Assembly (NCBI RefSeq): GCF_012317045.1
Contig: NZ_CP051154.1
Coordinates: 1,364,001-1,428,000 of the forward strand
DNA from: Leifsonia sp. PS1209
GTDB lineage: Bacteria > Actinomycetota > Actinomycetes > Actinomycetales > Microbacteriaceae
Length of the DNA: 64,000 nt
Reading direction: 5' to 3'
Made by a program: the position numbers and the translations under genes. Below the pieces are notes generated by a model. It was not told where the DNA came from, searched no databases, and saw only the letters and a list, made by a program, of their open reading frames with translations. Shown in pieces: positions 54,929 through 63,584 of this stretch. Position 1 is the first letter of the stretch; each line of letters opens with the position of its first letter.

Positions 54929-57288
54929 TGGCAGCGCAGCAGAAGACGAAGCGCACGACCGTCTCCGCCGTGGATGCGCGGAAGCGGCTGGCGGGCGCCG
55001 CCGTCGACACCACGTTCGCGATCGTCGCCACCGGGCTGGCCGCCGCGGCCTTCTGGCCGGTGTACCAGTCGTCCGCCTTCGCCGTGATGCTCGGCGTGAC
55101 CCTCTTGGTCGGGGCCGCCATCGCCGTGCTCGGCGCGGTGTTCCGCTGGCCGAGCATCGTCGTCGCTCCGCTCGTCGTACTGGTGTACCTCGGCCTCGGC
55201 ACCCAGCTGGCGGTGCCGGGGGAGACGACGGCGCGCGGCCTGCTGCCCACCGCGCAGGGCTTCGGCGACCTGGTGCGCGCCACCTGGCTCAGCTGGAAGC
55301 AGCTCGTCACGATCTCGCTGCCGGTCGGCTCGTACCAGGCGCTGCTCGTCCCCGCGTTCATCCTGACCCTCGTCGCCGTCGTGGCGACGGTATCGACAGC
55401 GCTGCGCTCCAGACGAGGAGAGCTGGCCGCCATCCCGCCCATCCTCCTGATGCTCGCAGGCATCCTGCTCGGCTCCGGCACCTCCGCCGTCCCGCTCTGG
55501 CTGGCGCTGACCCTGTTCGCGGTGCTGCTCGGCTGGATGATCCGGTTCCGGCTGCGCAGACGGGCGGCGTCCGTGCGCAGCCTCACCGAGCAGAGCGGCG
55601 TCATCGTCGAGTCGGCCCGCGACAGGAGGAGGACCGTCGGCCGCACCCTCGTCGGCGCGGCCGTCATCGTGGCCATCGCCTGCGTCGCCGGCACCGCCGC
55701 CGCCGTGCTCGCCCCGCCGGACCGCGAGCGCCAGGTGGTGCGCACCGCCGTCGAGCAGCCGTTCGACCCCCGCTCGTACCCGACGCCGCTGAGCGGCTTC
55801 CGCTCCTACCTCGAACCGGCCAAGGCCGACCAGCCGATGCTCACCGTCGACGGGCTCCCGTCCGACCGCCGGCTGCGCATCGCGACGCTCGACACCTACG
55901 ACGGAGTGACGTACTCGGTCGGCACCGACGCGGTGACCAGCGCATCCGGATCGTTCACCCGCGTGCCGTACCGGATGGACCAGAACGGCGTCACCGGAAC
56001 GCGCGACACCATCGCGGTGACCGTGCGCGACTACCGCGGCCCCTGGGTTCCCGGCAGCGGCCAGCTGCAGCAGATCACCTTCCACGGCTCGAACGCGCCG
56101 ACGCTCTCCGGCGCGTTCTTCTATAACGACGTCACCGGCACCGGCGCCGTCACCCGCAGCCTCGCATCCGGCGACAGCTACACGATGGATGCGGTGGTCA
56201 AGCCCGAGGTCACCGCCGCCGGCCTCACGAAGGCGGAGCCGGGCAGCGCCGTGGTCCCGAAACCGGCGATCATCCCGGACGAGCTGTCGCAGACGCTGCA
56301 GAAGTACACCGCCGGGGTGACCGGCGCCGGCGCGAAGCTCGCAGCCGCGCTCGATGGGCTCGCGGCCGACGGGTACATCAGCCACGGCATCGGACCGGAC
56401 GAGCCGCCGAGCAGGTCGGGGCACGGAGCAGACCGCATCACGGAGCTGCTGACCGACATCCCGATGCTGGGCGACCAGGAGCAGTACGCCGTGACCGCTG
56501 CCCTGATGGCGAGGCAGCTGGGCTTCCCGGCCCGCGTCGTCGTCGGATTCGTCGCTCCGAAGGACCAGGCGAGCTCGGCGAGCGTCACCCTCACCGGCTC
56601 GGACATCTCGGCGTGGATCGAAGTGCAGACGGCGGACGGCTGGGTCACGGTCGACCCGACCCCGCCGCTGCGGCCCGTTCCGCCGAAGCAGCCGGACCAG
56701 CCGACGCAGATCACGCGCCCGCAGACCAACGTGCAGCCTCCCGTCGACGACACACCCGCGCAGCGCGACGACCCGCCGCAGGCGCAGGTCGACAAGAGCA
56801 ACACCCCGCAGCCCAACCCGCTCCTGGATGCGATCCTCACGGTGCTCACCATCCTCGGCTGGGTGGTGCTCGGCCTGGCGATCCTCTCCGCGCCGTTCCT
56901 CGCCGTCCTCGCCGCGAAGTGGCGGCGCAGGGCGCTGCGCAGGCGGGCGCCGACCTCGGTGGAGCGCATCGCGGGAGGGTGGCGCGAATTCGCGGACACC
57001 GCGGTCGACCACGGCTACGACCCGCCGCCCGCTGCGACCAGGAAGGAGTTCGCCGGCACCATCGGCGGCTCCCGGGCGAGCGCCCTGGCGGCGGTCGCCG
57101 ACCGGGCGGTGTTCAGCCCGATCGCCCCCACCGAGGAGGAGGCGGACACGGTCTGGAAGGCCGTCGACGAACTGCGCGGCCAGCTCGGCAAGCGCGACAC
57201 ACGGTGGAAGCGCCTGCTGGCGGCGGTTTCGCTCCGCTCGCTCGGCTACCGTGGGTGGAAGGGCAACGGAAGGAAAGGCAGACGATGA
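54928..57288 (+). CDS. transglutaminase-fold membrane protein lacking catalytic Cys and His
   Basis: The 786-residue protein has about six N-terminal membrane helices and a large external region with a transglutaminase-like fold (about 490-590). A Pro/Gln/Asp-rich linker follows, then a membrane helix near 630-655 and a cytoplasmic C-terminus. It has the usual MoxR-DUF58-TgpA architecture. In the active-site segment GDQEQYAVTAALMARQLGFPAR the normally invariant Cys is Gln517. The HAW motif is SAWIEV (Ser561); only Asp576 of the triad remains. It is probably non-catalytic, acting in binding or scaffolding. The stop overlaps the next gene (ATGA). Confidence 0.9.
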   Translation: MAAQQKTKRTTVSAVDARKRLAGAAVDTTFAIVATGLAAAAFWPVYQSSAFAVMLGVTLLVGAAIAVLGAVFRWPSIVVAPLVVLVYLGLGTQLAVPGETTARGLLPTAQGFGDLVRATWLSWKQLVTISLPVGSYQALLVPAFILTLVAVVATVSTALRSRRGELAAIPPILLMLAGILLGSGTSAVPLWLALTLFAVLLGWMIRFRLRRRAASVRSLTEQSGVIVESARDRRRTVGRTLVGAAVIVAIACVAGTAAAVLAPPDRERQVVRTAVEQPFDPRSYPTPLSGFRSYLEPAKADQPMLTVDGLPSDRRLRIATLDTYDGVTYSVGTDAVTSASGSFTRVPYRMDQNGVTGTRDTIAVTVRDYRGPWVPGSGQLQQITFHGSNAPTLSGAFFYNDVTGTGAVTRSLASGDSYTMDAVVKPEVTAAGLTKAEPGSAVVPKPAIIPDELSQTLQKYTAGVTGAGAKLAAALDGLAADGYISHGIGPDEPPSRSGHGADRITELLTDIPMLGDQEQYAVTAALMARQLGFPARVVVGFVAPKDQASSASVTLTGSDISAWIEVQTADGWVTVDPTPPLRPVPPKQPDQPTQITRPQTNVQPPVDDTPAQRDDPPQAQVDKSNTPQPNPLLDAILTVLTILGWVVLGLAILSAPFLAVLAAKWRRRALRRRAPTSVERIAGGWREFADTAVDHGYDPPPAATRKEFAGTIGGSRASALAAVADRAVFSPIAPTEEEADTVWKAVDELRGQLGKRDTRWKRLLAAVSLRSLGYRGWKGNGRKGRR

Positions 57289-57857
57289 ACTGTCGGGTGT
57301 GTGGCAGCGAATTGTCGGACGGAACCCTGTTCTGCGGCAACTGCGGAAGCTCGGTGACGGCGGCGCGCGTTCGGCCGCCTGCCGTCGCGGACTCCCGGCC
57401 CTCCGACACCTCCATCGTGGAGCGGCTGCCCAAGCCGGCGGTCGCCGGACGGTTCCCGGGAGCGGAGCCCCTGGACGACGCGCCGATCCTGGTCGAAGAC
57501 CTCGACGCCGCGCCCCCGGTCGAGGAGGCACAGGTGACGTACACGCTCAGCTTCTCCACCGGACCGAGCGTCGAGGTGTCGGGCACCGGCCTGATCGGCC
57601 GCCGCCCGATCACGCAGCCGGGGGAGCAGGTCGACCAGCTGATCACCGTCGACGACCCGGCCAGGAGCGTCTCGAAGACGCACCTCGAGTTCGGCATCGA
57701 GGCGGGGGAGCTGTGGATCTGCGACCGGTACTCCGGGAACGGGACGGTCGCGCATCCACTCGGCGGCGTCGCCCGCCTCTGCGAGGCAGGACGACGCTAC
57801 CGGGTGACCCGCGGCACCCGCGTGGAGATCGGCGACCAGTGGTTCGACGTCAGCTGA
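57285..57857 (+). CDS. zinc-ribbon/FHA protein, last gene of the signalling cluster
   Basis: The 190-residue protein starts with a rubredoxin-like zinc ribbon (CRVCGSELSDGTLFCGNCGS, two CxxC pairs). A linker with DTSIVERLPK follows, then an FHA domain (LIGRRPITQP, RSVSKTHLEF, YSGNGTVAHP). It should bind phosphothreonine, possibly on the kinase or on the first FHA protein, which contains a similar Thr motif. The start overlaps the transglutaminase-like gene. The stop codon lies in the loop of a hairpin. Confidence 0.88.
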   Translation: MNCRVCGSELSDGTLFCGNCGSSVTAARVRPPAVADSRPSDTSIVERLPKPAVAGRFPGAEPLDDAPILVEDLDAAPPVEEAQVTYTLSFSTGPSVEVSGTGLIGRRPITQPGEQVDQLITVDDPARSVSKTHLEFGIEAGELWICDRYSGNGTVAHPLGGVARLCEAGRRYRVTRGTRVEIGDQWFDVS

Positions 57858-57864
57858 GCTGACG
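57848..57864. terminator. short hairpin with the FHA stop codon in its loop
   Basis: CGTCAGC (57848-57854) and GCTGACG (57858-57864) pair perfectly around TGA, the stop codon of the zinc-ribbon/FHA gene. It lies between this gene and the convergent ald gene. The stem is short and no T tract follows, so termination is uncertain. Confidence 0.4.
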
Positions 57865-57890
57865 CCGCAGCGCCCCGCCGGGATGCGCGG

Positions 57891-59006
57891 CTAGGCGAGC
57901 GCGTCGGCGACCGTCCCGGAGGTGAGGCCGTGGGCCTCTGCCACGGCGGAGTTGGTCACCGTGCCTGCGTGCACGTTCAGGCCGAGCGCGAGGGAGGCGT
58001 CAGCAGACAGCGCCTCGCGCCAGCCGCGGTTGGCGATGGCGCGCGCGTACGGCAGCGTCGCGTTGGTCAGCGCGTACGTCGAGGTGTGCGGCACCGCGCC
58101 CGGCATGTTCGCGACGCAGTAGAACAGCGACTGGTGCACTGTGAACGTCGGGTCGGCATGGGTGGTCGGGTGGGAATCCGCGAAGCAGCCGCCCTGGTCG
58201 ACGGCGATGTCGACGAGCACGCTCCCCGGCTTCATCCTGGACACCAGCTCGTTGCTCACCAGCTTCGGCGCCTTCGCGCCGGGAACGAGCACGGAGCCGA
58301 TGACGAGGTCCGAGGCGACGACCGCCTTCTCGATCTCGAAGCTGTTCGAGGCGATGGTCTTGATGCGTCCCGCGTAGAGCGCATCCAGTTCGCGCAGGCG
58401 GGCGATGTTGGTGTCGAGCACCGTCACCTCCGCGCCGAGGCCGACGGCCACCGAGGTCGCGTTCGTGCCCGCGACGCCGCCGCCGAGCACCGTGACGACG
58501 GCCGGGTGCGTGCCGGGAACGCCGGGGACCAGGAGGCCGGGACCGCCGTTCGGCTTGAGCATCGTGTTCGCGCCGACGATCGGGGCGAGGCGTCCGGCCA
58601 CCTCGCTCATCGGGGCGAGCAGGGGGAGCGCGCGGGACGGCAGCTGCACGGTCTCGTACGCGATGGCGGTGACGCCGGAGTCGATGAGCGCGCGGGTGAG
58701 GTTCTCCTCCGCGGCGAGGTGCAGGTAGGTGAACAGCACGAGGCCGGCACGGAAGTGCTGGTACTCGCTCTCGATCGGCTCCTTGACCTTGAGCACCAGG
58801 TCCGCGATCTGCCAGGTGGATACGGCGTCCGGCAGGATCGTGGCGCCCGCCGAGGCGTAGAGCTCGTCGGGGATGGAGGAACCGACACCTGCCTCGGTCT
58901 CGACGTAGACCTCGTGCCCGTTCGCGACGAGGTCGTGCACGCCGGCCGGGGTGATCGCCACCCGGAACTCGTTGTTCTTGATTTCGCGGGGGATCGCGAC
59001 CTTCAT
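57891..59006 (-). CDS. ald: alanine dehydrogenase
   Basis: Ald interconverts alanine and pyruvate with NAD and ammonia. The 371-residue protein has the signature MKVAIPREIKNNEFRVAITP, catalytic residues in VLFTYLHLAAEENL, the NAD-binding GGGVAGTNATSVAVGLGA and the C-terminal YCVANMPGAVPHTSTYAL. Pyruvate recycling to alanine fits the amine aminotransferase at 39.5-40.9 kb. The ATG at 59006 follows GTAAGGAGCCCC; the upstream frame to 59579 is a shadow. In mycobacteria ald is controlled by an Lrp-type regulator; small palindromes upstream may be relevant. Confidence 0.96.
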   Translation of the reverse strand: MKVAIPREIKNNEFRVAITPAGVHDLVANGHEVYVETEAGVGSSIPDELYASAGATILPDAVSTWQIADLVLKVKEPIESEYQHFRAGLVLFTYLHLAAEENLTRALIDSGVTAIAYETVQLPSRALPLLAPMSEVAGRLAPIVGANTMLKPNGGPGLLVPGVPGTHPAVVTVLGGGVAGTNATSVAVGLGAEVTVLDTNIARLRELDALYAGRIKTIASNSFEIEKAVVASDLVIGSVLVPGAKAPKLVSNELVSRMKPGSVLVDIAVDQGGCFADSHPTTHADPTFTVHQSLFYCVANMPGAVPHTSTYALTNATLPYARAIANRGWREALSADASLALGLNVHAGTVTNSAVAEAHGLTSGTVADALA

Positions 59007-59356
59007 GGGGCTCCTTACACGTCGACGTGGTGGTTCGATGATCACCCTAGCCCGAACACAACGACGATTTCGACTGTCCCTTGGTCGTATTTGTGCTGAT
59101 TTCGTGAATTCGCAGGGGAGAGGGCGCGGATTCCGCCAGCGGGCCTCCCTCGGAAGGGGCTGCACAACGGTTTCCCCGTCGAAAACGACGATCCGAAACG
59201 GATTTCGTGAAGATTGTGTTTCGGAATGGACGTTTTCCCCATTGGATGATGCGCACAGCACCGGCCATGTGCCAGTATCGACCCACCGCACGGGCACATC
59301 GAAGTGCCGGCGGGTTGTTGTGCGTGATCGTGTTCGACCCCGAAGGAGCACCACTC
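59007..59356. promoter_or_regulatory. 350-nt divergent regulatory region between ald and the pot operon
   Basis: No gene is visible here. Two abutting palindromes occur: CGTCG-AAAA-CGACG (59177-59190) and ATCCG-AAA-CGGAT (59191-59203). A third inverted repeat is ATGTGCC/GGCACAT (59267-59273, 59293-59299). For ald, TAGGGT at about 59045-59050 on the minus strand is a weak -10 candidate. For pot, AAGGAG at 59343-59348 is the ribosome site, but no convincing -35/-10 pair was found. The stretch is AT-richer than coding DNA, as expected for regulation. Confidence 0.5.
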
Positions 59357-60571
59357 GTGAATTCCAGGCAGCTTCCGCAAGACCCGATGATCCAGAAACT
59401 GGTGGAATCCGCCAGGCGTTCTCAGATGACACGCCGCGGGCTCCTCGCCGGTGCAGGCGCCAGCGCTGCGGCGCTCGCCCTGGCCGCTTGCTCCACCGGC
59501 GGAGCGTCGAGCAAGCCGACCGCGGCCAAGGACGTGTCGTCGTCGGACAAGACGCTGACCTGGGCCAACTGGCAGGCATACCTCGACCAGGACGACAACG
59601 GCAAGTACCCGACGCTCATGGCGTTCGAGAAGCAGACCGGCATCACGGTCAAATACGACGTGGCCGTCGACGACAACAACACCTACTACGCCAAGGTGAA
59701 GGACCAGCTCGCCCTCGGCAAGGACATCGGGGCCGACACCGTCTGCCTCACCGACTGGATGGTCGCCCGCCTCATCCGGTTCGGCTACGTGCAGACCTTC
59801 GACGAGTCGGCCATCCCGAACAAGAAGAACCTGTCGCCGTCGCTCCAGGATGCCGACTTCGACCCCGGACGCAAGAAGTCCCTGCCCTGGCAGAGCGGTT
59901 TCGCCGGCATCTGCTGGAACAAGTCCAAGCTGCCGAACGGCCTCAAGTCGGTCGACGACCTGTGGAAGCCCGAGCTCAAGGGCAAGGTCGGCGTGCTGAG
60001 CGAGATGCGCGACACGATGGGGCTGCTCATGCTGCAGCAGGGCGTCGACATCTCGAAGAAATTCAGCGACGACGACTTCAACAAGGCCATCGACAAACTG
60101 ACCAAGGAGGTCAGCGACGGGCAGATCCGCAACATCAAGGGCAACTCGTACCTCAACGACCTCAAGAGCGGGGACACCCTCGCCGCGATCTGCTGGTCGG
60201 GCGACATCACCCAGCTGAACGCCGAGGCCGGAGACAATTGGGAGTTCATCCTGCCGGAGGCGGGCGGCACCCTGTGGAGCGACAACTTCGTCATCCCGAT
60301 CGGCTCGCCGCGCAAGGCGAACGCCGAGAAGCTGATCGACTACTACTACCAGCCGGAGGTCGCAGCAGAGGTGGCCGCCTGGGTGAACTACATCACCCCG
60401 GTGGTCGGTGCGAAGGAGGCCGCGGTCAAGATCGACCCGGAGCTCGCAGACAACCAGCTGATCTTCCCGGACGACACCACCCTCTCGAACGCGCACATCT
60501 TCCGCACCCTCACCCCGGCGGAGGAGCAGAAGTACCAGGCGGCGTTCCAGAAGGTCATCCTGGGCGCCTGA
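59357..60571 (+). CDS. potD: spermidine/putrescine-type ABC substrate-binding lipoprotein
   Basis: The 404-residue protein binds the polyamine outside the membrane. The N-terminus carries a twin-arginine-like MTRRGLLAGAG followed by a lipobox ALAAC, suggesting Tat export and lipid anchoring. The mature part has LTWANWQAYLDQD, IGADTVCLTDWM, the lobe-crossing PWQSGFAGICWNKSKL and LWSDNFVIP, as in PotD/PotF proteins. The GTG at 59357 follows AAGGAG. The stop overlaps the ATPase start by one base (TGATG). Confidence 0.94.
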   Translation: MNSRQLPQDPMIQKLVESARRSQMTRRGLLAGAGASAAALALAACSTGGASSKPTAAKDVSSSDKTLTWANWQAYLDQDDNGKYPTLMAFEKQTGITVKYDVAVDDNNTYYAKVKDQLALGKDIGADTVCLTDWMVARLIRFGYVQTFDESAIPNKKNLSPSLQDADFDPGRKKSLPWQSGFAGICWNKSKLPNGLKSVDDLWKPELKGKVGVLSEMRDTMGLLMLQQGVDISKKFSDDDFNKAIDKLTKEVSDGQIRNIKGNSYLNDLKSGDTLAAICWSGDITQLNAEAGDNWEFILPEAGGTLWSDNFVIPIGSPRKANAEKLIDYYYQPEVAAEVAAWVNYITPVVGAKEAAVKIDPELADNQLIFPDDTTLSNAHIFRTLTPAEEQKYQAAFQKVILGA

Positions 60572-61770
60572 TGGCACGCGGAGCATTCGCCGAGTCCGGC
60601 GCCGACCTGCAGCTGGTCGGGATCAAGAAGCGCTTCCCGGGGTTCACGGCGATCGAGAACCTCGACCTCACCATCCCGGCCGGTTCGTTCTTCGCCCTGC
60701 TCGGGCCGAGTGGATGCGGGAAGACCACCACCCTGCGCCTCGTCGCCGGGCTCGAAGAGCCGACGGAGGGCCAGATCCTCATCGGCGGCAAGGACGTCAC
60801 CAAGACCAAGCCGTTCCAGCGCCCGGTCAACACGGTGTTCCAGAGCTACGCGCTCTTCCCGCACATGACCATCCTGGAGAACGTGGCGTTCGGGCTGCGC
60901 CGCCGCAAGATCGGCGACCCTGTACAGAAGGCGCACGAGGCGCTGCGCCTGGTGGAGCTCGACCACCTCGCCTCCCGGCGGCCCGCCCAGCTGTCCGGCG
61001 GTCAGCAGCAGCGCGTCGCCCTGGCCCGCGCCGTCGTCAACCGGCCCGCCCTGCTGCTGCTCGACGAGCCGCTCGGCGCGCTCGACCTCAAGCTGCGCCG
61101 TCAGATGCAGCTGGAGCTGAAGTCGATCCAGAACGAGGTCGGCCTCACCTTCGTGCACGTCACGCACGACCAGGAGGAGGCCATGACGATGGCCGACACC
61201 GTCGCCGTGATGAACAAGGGCGAGATCGAGCAGATGGGCGCACCCGCTGTGCTCTACGAGCTTCCGGCCACGGTGTTCGTGGCGAACTTCCTCGGCCAGT
61301 CCAACCTGTTCGTCGGCCCGATCCTGGACGGGGGAGGAGACGTGCTCGGCGTGGATGTGGCCGGGCAGCGCATCCAGGTTCCCCGGTCGCGCGCTCAGCG
61401 GCACACCGGAACGGTCACGGTGGGCGTCCGGCCGGAGAAACTGTCGCTGTTCTCCGACCCGTCCGCGATCCCCGGCGGCTCGAACATCCTGGGTCCAGGC
61501 CGGGTGATCGACGTGTCGTTCAGCGGTGTGAGCACGCAGTACCTGGTGCAGGTGCCCGGAGCAGGCTCGATCGTCGTGTTCGCGCAGAACCTGTCGAGCG
61601 GTCCCGTCGCCACCCTCGGCGGCGAGGTGTGGATCGCGTGGGACCCGTCGCACACCTTCGTGCTCGCCGACGAACCACCGGCGGACGGCCGGTTCGCCGA
61701 CGACTCCGACACCCAGATGATCGCGACGCAGGCCAAGGAGCGCATGCTGACGGAGCTCGAGGAGGCCTGA
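60571..61770 (+). CDS. potA: polyamine ABC transporter ATP-binding protein
   Basis: The 399-residue importer ATPase has Walker A GPSGCGKTTTLRLVAG, Q-loop FQSYALFPHMT, signature LSGGQQQRVALARA, Walker B LLLLDEPLGALD and H-loop VTHDQEEAMTMAD. A C-terminal TOBE domain (about 270-370) follows, as in PotA. It is preceded by potD and followed by the two permeases, all overlapping. Confidence 0.95.
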   Translation: MARGAFAESGADLQLVGIKKRFPGFTAIENLDLTIPAGSFFALLGPSGCGKTTTLRLVAGLEEPTEGQILIGGKDVTKTKPFQRPVNTVFQSYALFPHMTILENVAFGLRRRKIGDPVQKAHEALRLVELDHLASRRPAQLSGGQQQRVALARAVVNRPALLLLDEPLGALDLKLRRQMQLELKSIQNEVGLTFVHVTHDQEEAMTMADTVAVMNKGEIEQMGAPAVLYELPATVFVANFLGQSNLFVGPILDGGGDVLGVDVAGQRIQVPRSRAQRHTGTVTVGVRPEKLSLFSDPSAIPGGSNILGPGRVIDVSFSGVSTQYLVQVPGAGSIVVFAQNLSSGPVATLGGEVWIAWDPSHTFVLADEPPADGRFADDSDTQMIATQAKERMLTELEEA

Positions 61771-62696
61771 TGGCGCTCGCCACGTTCTCGTCGGCCGCAC
61801 CGCCGACGGCGCAGGACCAGGAGCCGCCGCAGCGGCGCAGGAGCGGCATCGCGCTCGTGCTGCTGCTTCCGGGCATCCTGTACCTGGTGCTGTTCTTCCT
61901 CACGCCGCTGGTGTCGCTCATCATCACGTCGTTCCAGACTCCCGTGGTGGATGGGGACATCGGGCAGTACCAGGCCGCGTTCCAGTGGCAGAACTACACG
62001 GACGCGATCGCGGAGTACTGGCCGCAGATCATCCGGTCGTTCGTCTACGCGATCATCGCGACGGCCGCCGCTCTGGTGATCAGCTACCCGCTGGCGTACT
62101 TCATCGGCGTGAAGGTGCGGAAGTATCCGCTGCTGCAGAACCTCCTGATGACGCTCGTCATCGCACCGTTCTTCATCAGCTTCCTGCTCCGCACGCTCGC
62201 CTGGAAGCAGCTGCTGTCCGACGACTCCTGGTTCACCAGCTCGCTCAAGGCGCTGTCGATCCTGCCACCGGATGCGCACGTCACCGGCACGGCGTTCTCC
62301 GTCATCTTCGGTCTGACGTACAACTTCATCCCGTTCATGACGCTGCCGCTGTACTCGACGCTCGAACGACTGGATGTGCGCTACCTGGAGGCGGGAGCCG
62401 ACCTGTACGCGAGTGCCTGGACGACGTTCCGCAAGGTCACCATCCCGCTGTCGATGCCCGGCATCGTCTCCGGCACGCTGCTGACCTTCATCCCGGCGGC
62501 CGGCGACTACATCAACGCGTCGCAGGACTTCCTCGGCGGCTCGGACACCTCGATGATCGGTAACGTCATCGAGACGAACTTCCTGGTGCTGCAGAACTAC
62601 CCGACGGCCGCGGCCATGTCCGTGGTGCTGATGGCGGTCATCCTGGCGGTGGTCGGCGTCTATGTGAAGCGCAGCGGGACGGAGGATCTGCTGTGA
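61770..62696 (+). CDS. potB: polyamine ABC transporter permease PotB-like
   Basis: The 308-residue permease has a Pro/Gln-rich N-terminus and about six membrane helices. The importer EAA loop reads YLEAGADLYASAWTTFRKVTIPLSMPGI. In the pot family this protein pairs with PotC to form the channel. It overlaps potA by TGATG and potC by GTGA. Confidence 0.94.
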   Translation: MALATFSSAAPPTAQDQEPPQRRRSGIALVLLLPGILYLVLFFLTPLVSLIITSFQTPVVDGDIGQYQAAFQWQNYTDAIAEYWPQIIRSFVYAIIATAAALVISYPLAYFIGVKVRKYPLLQNLLMTLVIAPFFISFLLRTLAWKQLLSDDSWFTSSLKALSILPPDAHVTGTAFSVIFGLTYNFIPFMTLPLYSTLERLDVRYLEAGADLYASAWTTFRKVTIPLSMPGIVSGTLLTFIPAAGDYINASQDFLGGSDTSMIGNVIETNFLVLQNYPTAAAMSVVLMAVILAVVGVYVKRSGTEDLL

Positions 62697-63499
62697 AGGG
62701 CTTCAGATTCAAGGGCCTCGGCCTCGGCGTCTACGCGTTCCTCGCGCTGGCGTTCCTGCTCATCCCGATCGTCTACACGTTCATCTTCTCGTTCAACGAC
62801 GCGCTCAAGAACAACATCGCCTGGCGCGGGTTCACCTTCCGCAACTGGACGAACGTCTGCGACGCCGCCGGCATCTGCGACGCGTTCATGGCGAGCATCA
62901 TCATCGGCATCGTCGCCACCGTCATCGCGACGGTGCTCGGCACGATGATCGCCATCGCGCTGATGCGCTACCGCTTCCGGTTCCGGTCGCAGACAAGCCT
63001 GCTGCTGTTCCTGCCGATGGCGAGCCCGGAGGTCGTGCTCGGTGCCGGCCTCGCCGCGCAGTTCCTCAGCCTCAGCGTGAACAAGGGCTTCGGCACGATC
63101 ATCATCGCCCACGTGATGTTCTGCATCAGCTTCGTGGTGGTCACGGTGAAGGCGCGCGTCGCGAGCCTGGACCCCGCGCTGGAGGAGGCGGGACGCGACC
63201 TGTACGGATCCCCGATCGCCGTGTTCTGGCGCATCACCTTCCCGCTGCTGCTCCCCGGCATCCTGTCGGCGGCGCTGCTGTCGTTCTCGCTCAGCTTCGA
63301 CGACTTCATCATCACCAACTTCAACGCAGGTGCCGTGACGACGTTCCCGATGTACATCTACATCGCGGCGTCCCGCGGCATCCCCGCCCAGGCGAACGTG
63401 ATCGCCTCCGCCGTGTTCATCATCACCATTCTCGTGGTGCTGATTACCCAGCTCACGGCGGCGGCACGAGCGAAACGGCTCGCCAGGAACGTGGGCTGA
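62693..63499 (+). CDS. potC: polyamine ABC transporter permease PotC-like
   Basis: The 268-residue permease has six helices. Its EAA loop LEEAGRDLYGSPIAVFWRITFPLLLPGI contacts the ATPase, and SFDDFIITNFNAG is typical of PotC. The GTG at 62693 lies in the potB stop codon. A hairpin terminator follows at 63545. Confidence 0.94.
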   Translation: MKGFRFKGLGLGVYAFLALAFLLIPIVYTFIFSFNDALKNNIAWRGFTFRNWTNVCDAAGICDAFMASIIIGIVATVIATVLGTMIAIALMRYRFRFRSQTSLLLFLPMASPEVVLGAGLAAQFLSLSVNKGFGTIIIAHVMFCISFVVVTVKARVASLDPALEEAGRDLYGSPIAVFWRITFPLLLPGILSAALLSFSLSFDDFIITNFNAGAVTTFPMYIYIAASRGIPAQANVIASAVFIITILVVLITQLTAAARAKRLARNVG

Positions 63500-63544
63500 C
63501 CGCTTCCGGTACCCGAGCCGAAGCACCCAGACCCCCAAAGGCGA

Positions 63545-63577
63545 GACGACCCGACAGCACCCAGCTGCCGGGTCGTC
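63545..63577. terminator. bidirectional terminator between potC and ecfT
   Basis: GACGACCCG (63545-63553) and CGGGTCGTC (63569-63577) pair perfectly, an A-C mismatch follows, and CAGC/GCTG adds 4 bp around an ACCCA loop. It is 45 nt after the potC stop and 8 nt before the opposing EcfT stop. Confidence 0.75.
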
Positions 63578-63584
63578 ACGTCGT

